DNA of 20,873 bases, taken from assembly GCA_021441665.1 (NCBI GenBank), contig JAGYYN010026291.1, positions 1 through 20,873 on the forward strand. Reading direction: 5' to 3'. The notes under the pieces are model-generated. The model saw only the letters and a list, made by a program, of their open reading frames with translations, did not search any database and had not been told where the DNA came from. The stretch is from Euplotes cf. woodruffi 2 WChen-2021. Lineage: Eukaryota; Ciliophora; Spirotrichea; Euplotida; Euplotidae. Positions 1 to 9,459 of this stretch are shown here, piece after piece (position 1 is the first letter of the stretch; each line of letters opens with the position of its first letter). The position numbers and the translations under genes are program-made.

Positions 1-570
1 TATACGAATAAAGTAATCACTGTTCTTTCTTACAAAATCGTATATTGTGAGTTCGCACAGTATGTATTCAACAAGCTGTACTTTATCGATGATACTAAAG
101 ACCCAAACAGCGATAAAGTGTTAAATCTCGAGTTCTTACTTCCATGAATGGATGAAGTAATGAGGTTCTTGCATGAAAGGACTTCAACAAGAATGTTTGA
201 TCTTCTGCTTCCTAAGCTATTCACTATATTTATAGATTTGCTAATGCAATACCTGCAATTTTACTTCCAGTTCGTCGACTACCCAGAGCTGCAGCAAGAC
301 CAAGAGATGTTCAATAACGAATACAAAGCAATACTTGACTACTTTGTACAAGAAAACAGCAAAGAGGGGCTTAATTTAAAAGAAGCAAAAAGAATCGCAA
401 AGCCTCTGCAAAGATTCGTCTACCTTGTCGGCCTTGATGAGTACAATCTCACCGAAGAGTTCAAAAACGCCAACCAAGAGCAAAGACAAATCATCAGCCG
501 GATTCTTTATAGAAGAAAAGGAAAAGATGCTGATACTTTCTTCAATATTTATAAAAGCTTAGTCAAGTAA
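1..570 (+). CDS. 3' part of an unrecognised alpha-helical protein
   Basis: The frame is open from the first base of the window to TAA at 568-570, so the start lies outside. A single in-frame TGA at 145-147 is read as Cys, which joins about 48 upstream residues to the 140 residues after the ATG at 148. The protein is mostly helical with many aromatic and acidic residues, and has no signal peptide or clear membrane segment. The last 80 residues have the spacing of a bundle of amphipathic helices and loosely recall the C-terminal MHD2/MUN part of Munc13-like tethering proteins. That is a weak impression from pattern only. The stop follows AAG, not AAA, and AT-rich DNA follows, so termination here is credible. 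It converges on the minus-strand gene ending at 893. Confidence 0.7.
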
Positions 571-892
571 ACAATTGGCAATTAATTTTTATTGTACTTG
601 AAAACATCATGCTTTTGGTTTTATGTTTACATTAATCATGACAAATTTTTAACACAAATTCTTCACATCGAAATAAAAAATTCAATATAAATGCTTAATA
701 TTTACTAAAATATATTTTGACGATTTTCATATTAAATATGTTATTTAAGCAAAATATTGAAATATCTGTAGATATCAATATTATCACAGATCTAAATACA
801 CAAATTATTAATATTAAATATGACCTCAACTGCACATTCACTGTAGCTTCTATCAACAGACAAGCATATAAAAAAGTTTACAAAATTACCTA
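571..892. other. AT-rich intergenic spacer between convergent genes
   Basis: No reading frame or RNA gene is visible. The spacer separates two 3' ends and must hold both polyadenylation regions. It contains TATTGAAATA at 755-764, which fits the HATTGAAAHH consensus of the Euplotes crassus chromosome breakage sequence. About that many matches are expected by chance in a window of this size and composition. Confidence 0.6.
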
Positions 893-3800
893 TTAATTAT
901 TAATTTTTACTGAATACGAGTCTTTGCTAATTAAACTCCACATTTTTTTGTTAATGTCAAAAATATGCAGGTCGTTCTGGATATTGCCGAATCAGTATAT
1001 TTTATTGTTAAATGTCACGGCCTGATTGGCTCAGAATAAATCTCTTTGGTGCGGGTCATTATTCGAATCCCCCACTTTTATTTCATTCTGGGTGATGTTA
1101 TACAGATATCAGCGCTTTGTCCCTGGAGCATATACTGATATGGCTTTCTTTTTTGGGTCATATGCTAATGACATCCCGCCAAAAATAATTATCTCGTTGT
1201 CGTCGACTTTACTAATCCCAGATCAGTATCACTTAAGCCTGAAGGATTCAGGAGATCCTCACGGAGTGATATTTTCCCACTGTATCGTAGTATCGCTAAA
1301 GTCAGCTATAATTGCCTTCAAGTTCAGTCTTTCGAAAGAACTGCAGAACTCGGACTTAGAGGCGAGGTTCTTGCCGCCAATTCAGTAGATGTAGTTGCTG
1401 ATTACTATGACTGAATGCCCGATCCTGCAGTATGACAAGTTCGGTAAAGATTTCCAGCAGTTTTGACTGATATCGTAGAGCTCACACGAATATTCGCTCC
1501 TAGACACCATAAACGATCCGATGGAGATGATAAAATTAGTACAGTATGAAGTGAGCCCTCACCGGATGTGAGGCTTTGAAGCAGACTGCAAATTTGGAAG
1601 ATCATTATTGTTAAACAACGCCTCGTATATTCTGGTCACTTTATCTTTCATTGTTAGCAGAAAGAAGTATCGAGAGTCTTTAAGCAAAACTCCCTGCAAG
1701 AATTCATATTCATTATTAAAACTCCATAATTTAGATTTCGGGTCGTATGGGTGAAGTATCGAGGAAACGATATTGACTCCAGGAGGAGTCGGTGATAGAT
1801 GCCTTATTTTGACCGATACTCCTTCGTCAGAGTTATTAATCTCAACGAAGTACTTCTCGAATCTTTGGGTATTTAAAAATACCTTGTAGATTCACTTTTC
1901 CAATGAGTTGATGAGATACAAAGATCTGTTCTCATAGGCATCTGGAGTGTCTATATCTTGTTGAGCTGCAGCATTTCTTTGAGTTTTGGTACTCAAATAT
2001 CATTTTGTTTACTCTCTTCAAACTCGGAAAATACGCGGTTGATTTTATTATATTTCATCGTCTTTTTGAATTTGTCAATTTTATCTTTTGAGTCTTGGAA
2101 GTCCTCAATGCTGTAGTCGATTTGATTAGATTTGGTTAAAATGTCAACGTATCTCATATGTTTCTTCATCTCCTGGAGATCAGAGTAAGTCTCATTAATC
2201 TTCTGTCTTTTAGTGACGACTTTATCAGCGATGCTATAGACTTCATTATAGTCTCCCCATTTGAAACTATTGATGCTGTCCAGGCTGTCATCTTTGATCT
2301 TTTTAAATCCTGTCGATTAAGCCATCGTAAAAGCAGGATATTTTATTCGACAGCAGATGTTTAATGTCACCCTCTCCCAGTGCCATCCAGTCTTCGAACG
2401 AATATTCTTTAAGCTTGTCGTAGACTTTCTTAACCTTTCTTATAATCATTTGTTCGCGCCAGTGCACAGTGGAAGCACATTTTGCGTTGATTGACTGAGA
2501 CAGATATCATCTTGGCAAAGGTTTCACATCAGTTGCTTGCTCAACTCTCAGTAAGCAACGATCTCGCAGTTATGAACAGTTCACAACTTCGGTGGAGAAA
2601 GAGGCTCAACGACAATTGCAGCTTTTTGAGTTTGATTATGCTCTTCAATACTTTTTCTCGCTTCTTTAGTGTCTCTTCTTTTCGAGCTTATTTGCGAGGA
2701 GTCTTCTTCCTTTTTACTTTCGTTCTTAACTGTTATACTGTCACAGTAATCGGTATTGATTTCGGTCACTTGCTTGCTGACTGGTTGAGGACTTTTTGAT
2801 ACTATAAATATTTCATTTCCTTGGAAGCTAGATTTATAATTTGTCTCGATTATTTGAGAATTTAAAGCATCATTAATGGTATTTGTCTGCGTCATCTGAT
2901 ACCTCAGTTTTGTTTTGAATTAAATTGTCTCAGCTGATCTGCGACTGAATAGTTAGATCTCTTAGCTTAATTCTGCTACAAACCTCGATATTTTGAGATT
3001 GTTTCACAGTTTTACTATCTCTCGCTTCTTTATGATTTTCATCACTTTGGATTTGATTAAACTGCTCAATCTCTGAGTTTTTATCGCTTTTATTTTATCT
3101 GGTCTTTATCATGATTATTTTGATTGATAGAATTATTATTTATACTATCTTTTCTGACTTGTAGATTATCATTATTTTGAGTTATTTTATCTTTATCATC
3201 GACTTCGTCAGTTCTTAACTCAACTGGTATTGATTTGTCAGTTTTAGCATAGCTGTGCTGTTCGTGAGCTTCAATTTCAGATTCGCTTATGTCCATTCAA
3301 GCCAAGAGTTCTCAAGGACTTATAAATTATTTTTACCAGAATCAGGAATCTCTTCATTACACTGCTTGTGATCATTCGCAGTATTTTCAGTTAATTTTTG
3401 TTCAGGTTGCTTATTTTGAAATACCTCACTCGATTTTGTATTCGGACTGCCGCTATTCGTATTATTTCCTGTCGCTTAGTTTATTTGAATTCTGAGACAT
3501 ATTCATAGTCGCGCTGTTTTCTTTATCAGCAGTTCCTACCTGATGTTTTTTATTCTTAATCCTATCATTTCCGAGTTTATAAGTCGCTTGGTTAGCTAAA
3601 TTGTCTTTATTTGATTTCGAAAGCAGCTTAAAATCGTCAGTGATATCTTTGCTATCCTCGTCCTCATCATTTTCAACATCAGACAGTGGTAAGTTACTAT
3701 TTTTGATTAATTTCTTTGGTCTTCTTAGTAACTTTTTATTACTGTATAATTTTGCATTTAGTCTATCGATAATTTTCCTTGACTTTGCGTATTTAGCAGA

Positions 3801-4344
3801 CTCTTTGCCTTGCTTAAGTTTACACTCAGGATTCTTGGATTTGTTTGATTTTGGAGTATCTGGTCGGGTCTTTTTCGGGATTTTGTTATCGTCTCTACCT
3901 TTCTTCCGCAAACTCCGAAGATAGTTAATGATGTCTTTTTCAGTTCTGCTATCAGGCATTTTTTTACTATTTTTTATTTACTTCAAGCTCGGTGTCAGAA
4001 ATTACAATGCTTTCTTTAAGTTTTGATGTGGACGCAGGCCGGTTGGTCACCTGGTCATTGATGTTTAAATTCAGCTCCCCTTGTCCGTCTGAAGATTGGC
4101 TATCCTCACTTTTATATTGTATTAACGATGCAGCATGCAAGTCAATTGGCATGCTTGACTCGACGAGATTAGGATCGATAATTAGGCCAGATGATGACTT
4201 TTTTTTGTTCCTTCGCTTTCGACATACTTTTTCAATCTTAACTTCCTCTTCATCATCGTCTGAAATTAAATTTTGCTGACCTTCATTTCAGGCTATGTCT
4301 GATTTTTTAGTGATAGTAAGGACGATTTCTTCTTGGCTGGACAT
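893..4344 (-). CDS. B-box / coiled-coil / kelch (TRIM-like) protein made through eight stop-codon frameshifts
   Basis: ATG is at 4344-4342 and the gene ends at the tandem stops TAA TAG (895-890). Translation needs +1 shifts at 3969, 3464, 3092, 2875 and 2305 and +2 shifts at 3322, 2442 and 1953. With these, 1146 residues read through without remainder. Residues 1 to about 585 are polar, rich in Ser, Asn, Lys and Asp, and probably disordered. A B-box-like zinc finger follows (about 586-630, nt 2583-2445) with pattern C-x2-H...C...C-x2-C; three of its Cys codons are TGA. A coiled coil covers roughly 635-790. From about residue 900 there are kelch-type repeats with IYCIGGKN and IIIFGGM strand ends and conserved Trp. 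No RING precedes the B-box. The order B-box, coil, beta-propeller suggests a TRIM-like scaffold or adaptor; its ligand is unknown. It is divergent from the 4609 gene across 264 bp. Confidence 0.8.
1951..1956 (-). other. +2 frameshift site ATA-TAG
   Basis: ATA TAG; dropping 1953-1952 opens about 350 codons containing all the kelch repeats and ending at TAA TAG. The +1 option stops after about 35 codons. Confidence 0.85.
2303..2308 (-). other. +1 frameshift site ATT-TAA
   Basis: ATT TAA; skipping the T at 2305 opens about 115 codons of coiled coil. The +2 alternative is Ser/Arg-rich and ends sooner. Confidence 0.75.
2440..2445 (-). other. +2 frameshift site TTA-TAA
   Basis: TTA TAA G, the same heptamer as at 3325-3319. 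Dropping 2442-2441 gives the helical stretch after the B-box; +1 stops after three codons. The exact switch point is uncertain, because the downstream frame is already open from about 2520. Confidence 0.6.
2873..2878 (-). other. +1 frameshift site CAT-TAA
   Basis: CAT TAA; skipping the T at 2875 enters the frame that encodes the B-box. A +2 shift hits a stop after three codons. The codon before the stop is His, not the usual Lys AAA. Confidence 0.7.
3090..3095 (-). other. +1 frameshift site AAA-TAA
   Basis: AAA TAA; skipping the T at 3092 opens about 70 further codons that lead into the next site. Confidence 0.8.
3320..3325 (-). other. +2 frameshift site TTA-TAA
   Basis: TTA TAA followed by G. 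Dropping two bases (3322-3321) enters a frame of nearly 80 codons, while +1 soon hits a stop. A 26-nt GT...AG intron at 3336-3311 would restore the same frame, so splicing is an alternative. Confidence 0.55.
3462..3467 (-). other. +1 frameshift site AAA-TAA
   Basis: AAA TAA; skipping the T at 3464 gives 44 more codons of the same polar composition. A +2 shift gives a shorter, Arg/Ile-rich product, so +1 is preferred. Confidence 0.75.
3967..3972 (-). other. +1 frameshift site AAA-TAG
   Basis: The first frame of the B-box/kelch gene ends at AAA TAG. Skipping the T at 3969 enters the 165-codon frame below. The protein composition is continuous across the join. Confidence 0.85.
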
Positions 4345-4608
4345 GTGGTAAAAAGAAAATTTACATTCTTAATTCACAATCATAATAACTTGCTAAAGGA
4401 TTCTAATAATTTGATTTGAACTATTTAAGGGAGGATTTAAACACGACTGATTTCTGCATTAGGAAGTACAGCTTGTAATAGCAACACTTCAGTTAAAACT
4501 GCTTGCTATATATCACACACCAAAATAAATAAAAAATTATTATTTTACATTTACCGTAAAATAATTGAATTAAATATTTTGAATTTAAATACCGCAAGAG
4601 TAAATACA
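4345..4608. promoter_or_regulatory. Shared upstream region of two divergent genes
   Basis: 264 AT-rich bases separate the start codon of the minus-strand B-box/kelch gene from that of the plus-strand coiled-coil gene. Promoters for both must lie here. No specific motif was recognised. Confidence 0.5.
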
Positions 4609-6110
4609 ATGGAATTCAGCCAAAGAAACTCAACAGCCCACTCGATGCACAATATAAACCAGTCTTCAAATGGATGTCCTAGATGAGCGAAGTTCTATGA
4701 TCTCGAAAGCGTCAATGCTACCGTCGATCGGCTTGAAAGAGAGAATAAAGTCAATAAAGACCTGAATGAAATGTAAATACTACCCAATCCTCAAAATAGC
4801 TTATTCCTGCTTTAGGTACAAATAAAGATCTCAGCAATAAAGAAAAAGAGGTACAGTTAGATTTGTCTCATTTTGTATTTTTAACTCTCCCACTAATTTT
4901 TAATTTATTTTTATTTCCAATTTTGAATTTAAATTGCTAATTTTAGTAAAAATTACATTAATTTGCAATAATATACTTGCCAGGTCGCCCAGCTAAAATA
5001 AAGAGCTCGAGCAAGAAGTCAAAGTCAAAGTCGAGCTGAAGCGAGAACTCATATTAAAAAATGCAGAACTCGAGGAGTACTTCCAACAGTCTAACAAGAC
5101 CGGGACTAAAGTCAAAGAGTACGAAAATAAAACTGAAAACTTGAAGCTAATGCTAATGCAGAGCCAAAAGCACTTCGAAGACTTTCTTTCAATCATGAAG
5201 GAGTTTAAATAAACTCACTGTCGACTTGAAGGAGAGCGATGAGGATCTTCTGCAGGCGATTAATGAAACTATACGCCGGAATGTTTACAATCAGCAAATA
5301 AAGGATATCAATGCGATCTCAGACTGAGGCAAAAGATCCAATTCGTCACTTGATGGTAATCTTATCCCCACTATTGGTCTTGAATCAATACAAAAAATAA
5401 TGCATTTTAACTATTATTTTTAGCTGCTTCGATGAATTGCGATAGAGCAAGGACAGAGGAGAATGCAACCTTAAGCAAATTTGAAGATCAGTATTTAGTC
5501 ATTCCAAATATGAACAACGAAAACCCAGAAAATGTGTTCTACGATTACTTAAAAGAAGAACACCTGAGAAAAATCGAAAGGCTGCAGATTGCAATAGAAA
5601 AAGTTGATCATAAGACTGAGGAAGTTCAGACTATAATTAAAAAGATCCAGACTTTAGACCACTATAAATTTCCAGAGTTTCCGGAGTCAATTGTTGACGT
5701 GAACTCAATGCCGATCAAAGGCTTCTCAGATAGCGGGAGAGACTGTAAGTAATTTACAAACTTACATTTGCAGTTTTGCTTTGTACTGCAACGTACAGTT
5801 ATCAGTCTAATCTTTAATAGCTGCGATTAAGTTCAGATTGATATGTGCTCAGCTCAACTCTATCTACGAAGTTGTTGATAAACTTGTCTCCGATATCCGC
5901 GAAGGCAAGTTTGAAGAGCTAAAGGCCAAGGTCAATGCTTTTGATTGTCGAAAAGGAAGACTATCTGAAGTCCCAAAAAGCTCGAGTGTGTTTTCGTTGA
6001 ATCAAAACAAAATGGACAACAAAGAAAACGAGTTCTTCACTCGGACGCAAGTAAAAGTTTCAAAAAGGAGTAAATTGCATGATCACGTTGAAAATATAAA
6101 ATTTCAGTAG
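4609..6110 (+). CDS. Coiled-coil protein with an N-terminal CPRC motif, three +1 frameshifts and four introns
   Basis: Exons 4609-4772, 4816-4850, 4984-5355, 5424-5744 and 5821-6110 (TAG). Introns are 43, 133, 68 and 76 nt, all GT...AG. Three AAA-TAA sites (skipped T at 4823, 4999 and 5210) each need +1; with them the gene reads as 392 residues. A CPRC motif near residue 23 is followed closely by a TGA-encoded Cys in its second half. From about residue 38 a strong coiled coil runs to about 125, broken and then resumed near 215-260. The C-terminus is basic and polar. I do not recognise the family; the shape suggests a structural or cytoskeletal adaptor, but that is a guess. The 76-nt fourth intron could instead be two introns around a tiny exon. 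EXO1 starts 116 bp downstream on the same strand. Confidence 0.75.
4820..4825 (+). other. +1 frameshift site AAA-TAA inside a 35-nt exon
   Basis: AAA TAA with skipped T at 4823. The exon (4816-4850) is flanked by introns of 43 and 133 nt. The coiled-coil register continues through the site. Confidence 0.65.
4996..5001 (+). other. +1 frameshift site AAA-TAA
   Basis: CTA AAA TAA with skipped T at 4999, only five codons after the exon start at 4984. The following 69 codons form a clear coiled coil. Confidence 0.8.
5207..5212 (+). other. +1 frameshift site AAA-TAA
   Basis: TTT AAA TAA A with skipped T at 5210. The new frame is open to the donor at 5356 and keeps an acidic, helical composition. 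Confidence 0.8.
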
Positions 6111-6226
6111 TCGTAGTAATTGAAAGATATATTCAATTTATTGGCTAAAATATAAAATCTTTAAAAATTGACCATTAATGCTGCGGTCGGACTGATTTCC
6201 TCAACAATTTTGTATTCTTTCAAAAT

Positions 6227-8157
6227 ATGGGTATCACGAATCTTTTACGAGAGCTTGAGCAAATCAAAAAACCGCGAGCGATCAAAGACTACGTAAGTTC
6301 TAACTATCACAAAAATATAGAGAGGCCTAACCGTCGCAATCGATGCCTACTGCTGGCTTCATAAAGGCGCATATTACTGAGCAGAGGAGCTCGTCAAAGG
6401 AAGGGGAATCGAAAAGCTTCTGAAATACTGAAATAACCGCCTACGCGCACTTCTTGAAGCAAGCGTCACTCCGATCATTGTGTTCGACGGAGGACGACTC
6501 GCTGCAAAGTCCAAAACTGAGGAAGAACGAGAAAAGTAAGCGAGTAATTATTAATCTTTTAGGAATCGGAAGGAAAAGCTTGAACAAGCTGAAATATTTG
6601 CTAAAACTGGACAGTTTAGCAAAGCCCAAGCGAATTACTCATGAGCTGTGGATATCACTCCAAAAATGGCCAGAGCCTGGATCAATTGACTTAAGAAGGA
6701 AGGAGTTGAGTACATTGTCGCTCCATATGAAGCAGACGCCCAACTTGCATATCTCTATCACCAAGGTAACCACATTTGTAATTATCATTATAGGCAAGGC
6801 ATCTGTCGTCTTCACTGTTGACTCAGATTTGCTTTGATTTGGCGTTAAAAGAGTGTTCTTCATGAAAGATAATAACGGTGATGGATATGAGATTGATCTG
6901 AGTCACATTAACAAAATCGATTCGTTCAAAAACTTTACATTCGATATGTTTTTTACAACGTGCATCCTAAGTGGGTGTGATTACCTTCCTTCGATCAAAG
7001 GAATCGGGTTCGTTAAAGCTAAAAAGTACGTTGAAGAGCACAAGACATTTAAAAAGGTGTTGAAAAAGCTAAAAGAAGATGTAAACCTCGACATTCCCCC
7101 TAATTACAAGGAGAACTTTATCAAGGCAATGCTGACGTTCAATTTCCAAATAGTCTTCTGTCCTGAGAAAGACGAGCTCGTCCACTTAAAAGAAGTGAAA
7201 GGGCATCAGTTGGAAAAGGAATTCAATAAGCTTGACGACACATCATTCTTAGGAAAGTAAGCACTCACTTTACTATCTATTATAGGTTCTTGCCAGTTGA
7301 CGAAGCAAGGGCTATTGCAAGAGGCGATATTGACCCGATCTCGAAAGCTCTATTTAATGAATCCGACTTCCCGAATGAATCAACAAATGAGTCCGACACC
7401 GGGTACAAGAAAAGCAAACTTCCTGAGCTTATGAGACAAAAAGGTGACTTTGCAAGCGACCGCCAGTTTTGGTCGTATTATAATAAAATCAAAAAAGCCG
7501 AGATTGAAGCCGGTATTATCAAGCCGAAAGAGAAAAAAGGCAAAAAGGAAAATGAAAAAAGCTCAGATGAAGAACCTCCTAAGAAAAGAGGAAGAAAGCG
7601 AAAGGTTCAGGATGTTGATCAGGAAGAAGACCAGTTTGTCATGACTACATTTATTCAAGATCTCATGGTAAGTTATTTGTGTTAATAGCTCATAGGGCCC
7701 ACATTTCACAAACTCATTGGATCTGAAAGAGGACGCGTCAACAATACATACTTTAAACATGCGGAATAATGAAGAAGAAAAAGATGAATATAGCGACTTT
7801 ATGTTTAAACTTAATTCGAGTCCGTCGAAATCACTCAAGGAAAAGTACGGTCGATCAAATGACTCAGGTGCATCTTCAAACAGTGCTTCGGGTTCTAATT
7901 CAAAACCAAAGAACTTCGCAGTTAAAAGCGGAGATAAAGTGAATTCGTCAGTAAACGACTATTTCTCTCAGTTTAAGCAGAAGCCGAAAACATTGGCAGA
8001 ACTCGCTGCAGCTGAGGGAACTGATGCCAAGGAAAAGGTCTTTAGCAGCAGCGAGATATTCAAGTCGATTGAGAAGAACTGAAAGCCTACTTCAACTGTG
8101 ACTCCTGATCTCTTGAATAAAGCCAAGAGAACAAAACCGGGATTTGGGTCGTTGTAA
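6227..8157 (+). CDS. EXO1: Exonuclease 1 (FEN1/XPG superfamily)
   Basis: A 5'-3' exonuclease and flap nuclease for mismatch repair and double-strand-end resection in the nucleus. Six exons (6227-6292, 6321-6535, 6563-6765, 6794-7256, 7286-7667, 7696-8157) give 596 residues; the five introns are only 27-29 nt. It starts MGIT as usual for the family. The N domain has VAIDAYCWLHKGAY (D30) and IIVFDGG (D78). The I domain has YIVAPYEADAQ (E150, D152) and DSDLL (D171, D173). The helix-turn motif has SGCDYLPSIKGIG (D224). All metal-binding acids expected from human EXO1 are present, at nearly identical numbers. TGA codons at residues 42 and 59 fall where relatives have Cys. The tail after about 330 is short and polar with a basic KKRGRKRK, a likely nuclear localisation signal. 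No frameshift is needed. Confidence 0.96.
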
Positions 8158-8460
8158 ATTGTTTTTATAAAGTTAAATTCAGGATTTGTTTTCAATTTTT
8201 GCCAATTTTAAACTTGCTTGAATATTATAATAATATTGTACTTAAAGGACTTGATATTAAAGACTTATTTAAATTTTTTATGACTGAAAAGTTAATAATT
8301 TATTTTAATAATAAAGCAAAAACAAAAAAATTTATGATTTAATAATATTGAAAGTTTACTGAAAATTGAATATATAAACAAAAATAAAAAACACTAAAAT
8401 AAGTATTAAGAAAAGTTTATTTTCAGTAGATTTACAATTTTTTAGCATATTTAGTACTGT
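8158..8460. other. AT-rich spacer after EXO1
   Basis: Very AT-rich, with all frames broken by stops. It should contain the EXO1 3' end processing region. Nothing else is visible. Confidence 0.6.
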
Positions 8461-8759
8461 TTATACTTCTTCAAGTCTTCAATTTTTTTCAGGATTTTTA
8501 TGCTTAATAAGTACCTCTCTATTCGCACATTCATATCAGTGAATAAGATTGGATATAAATCTTTCTAAATTCTGATACTCTCTTCTAACTCCTTCAATGA
8601 TTGCTTTTTTCTCTTTACTCAGCATAATAATTCTGTTCATCAATTCTATTTCCAATCAGCAAATGATCAAAAATAAAATAATATATAAAAATCTTACTTA
8701 TCAAATATCGAAAAGTCACTAAAAATTGATAAAAAATAATTATAGTCAAACAAAGCCAT
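8461..8759 (-). CDS. Possible small helical protein, 77 residues
   Basis: ATG at 8759-8757, exon 8759-8698, intron 8697-8633 (65 nt, GTAAG...CAG), exon 8632-8461 ending TAA. The product starts MALFDYNYFLSIFSDF and continues as a charged amphipathic helix with a C-x2-C pair (YxC one TGA-encoded). An earlier acceptor plus a +1 shift at GAG-TAA gives the same C-terminal half. The opposite strand carries a competing ORF from 8597 that begins like a signal peptide. No family was recognised, and length alone does not prove coding. Confidence 0.35.
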
Positions 8760-8790
8760 TAACATCCAAAACCTGAATTAAATCGTAGCT

Positions 8791-9205
8791 TTACCCAAAC
8801 CAGCCTAAACCCAAAATCCCAATACCAGCCGTCTTCAACCTCACCAATAACTCTAATTCCCAAAAACACCGACCTTTGACCCCGCGGAATTGGTTATTCT
8901 GAAGCATAACTCAGACGTGCTGCTGCATGCGTTGAATTTGAGCTTCAAGGTCCCAAGTCCTCTTCTGCCTGCGAATCCTGTCAGCCTGGACTCTGCTGTG
9001 CTGTTTGTGGATAGCTCTGACGATCAGGTCCATTTCTCTGTTATAACGCATTGATTCAATTATAAATATTAAAATGAACAAGATCAATACGTACAAGTTG
9101 AGGCCCACTACAGAAGGGGTTGTTCATGACAAAATTACTATACACCGCTGGGTCACCCGAGGGGAGTTAAAACACAGCCAGCTGGATATTGATTTATATC
9201 ACTAA
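8791..9205 (-). CDS. Uncertain ORF with a membrane segment and a basic helix
   Basis: With TGA as Cys this frame is open for about 137 codons (TAG just upstream of 9205, stop TAA at 8793-8791). No good ATG opens it; the first in-frame ATG is near 9051, so the 5' end may be spliced. It contains a hydrophobic run (LNLYVLILFILIFII) followed by a basic helix rich in Arg and Gln. GC content is higher than in the flanks, which suggests coding sequence. The plus strand over the same bases is also open in long segments if frameshifts are allowed at stops, so strand and model are unresolved. Confidence 0.3.
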
Positions 9206-9459
9206 TAAATAGGGCTCTCACAGCTGTCCACAAAGGGTAAACTTACCTACTACTGAGACTTGGCAGCGAGAATACGCAAGAATTAGATAAAAATATTATT
9301 AACGGTATTTTTATTAATTATCAAAACGCCTGTGTCTCTTGGTATCAAGGACAAGTTCAGACCTGGAGAGTTTAAGTACAAAATACATTCGCTAATATAA
9401 AAATATTCTCGGCTTTGCACTTTGCTTGCATTTATTTTACCTTATTTTATTTGATTCAG

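Noticed and set aside
1016-1080. tRNA-like pattern: D-arm-like GATTGGCTCAG and T-loop-like ATTCGAATCCC
   Set aside because: The D-loop would be too short and the T-stem does not pair. The bases are antisense to the kelch repeats, which explain them.
3311-3336. 26-nt GT...AG intron instead of a +2 shift at TTA-TAA
   Set aside because: It restores the same frame and cannot be excluded. The +2 reading is preferred because the same heptamer at 2445-2439 also needs +2 and has no suitable intron there.
893-4344. Pseudogene interpretation of the B-box/kelch gene
   Set aside because: Every break is a TAA/TAG that a known euplotid mechanism can bypass, zinc ligands and kelch motifs are intact, and there is no in-frame decay between breaks. 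Sequencing error remains possible at single sites.
8793-8822. CCCAAA-like repeats resembling telomeric C4A4
   Set aside because: The spacing is irregular and there is no CCCC run. The tract falls within a GC-richer possible coding segment.
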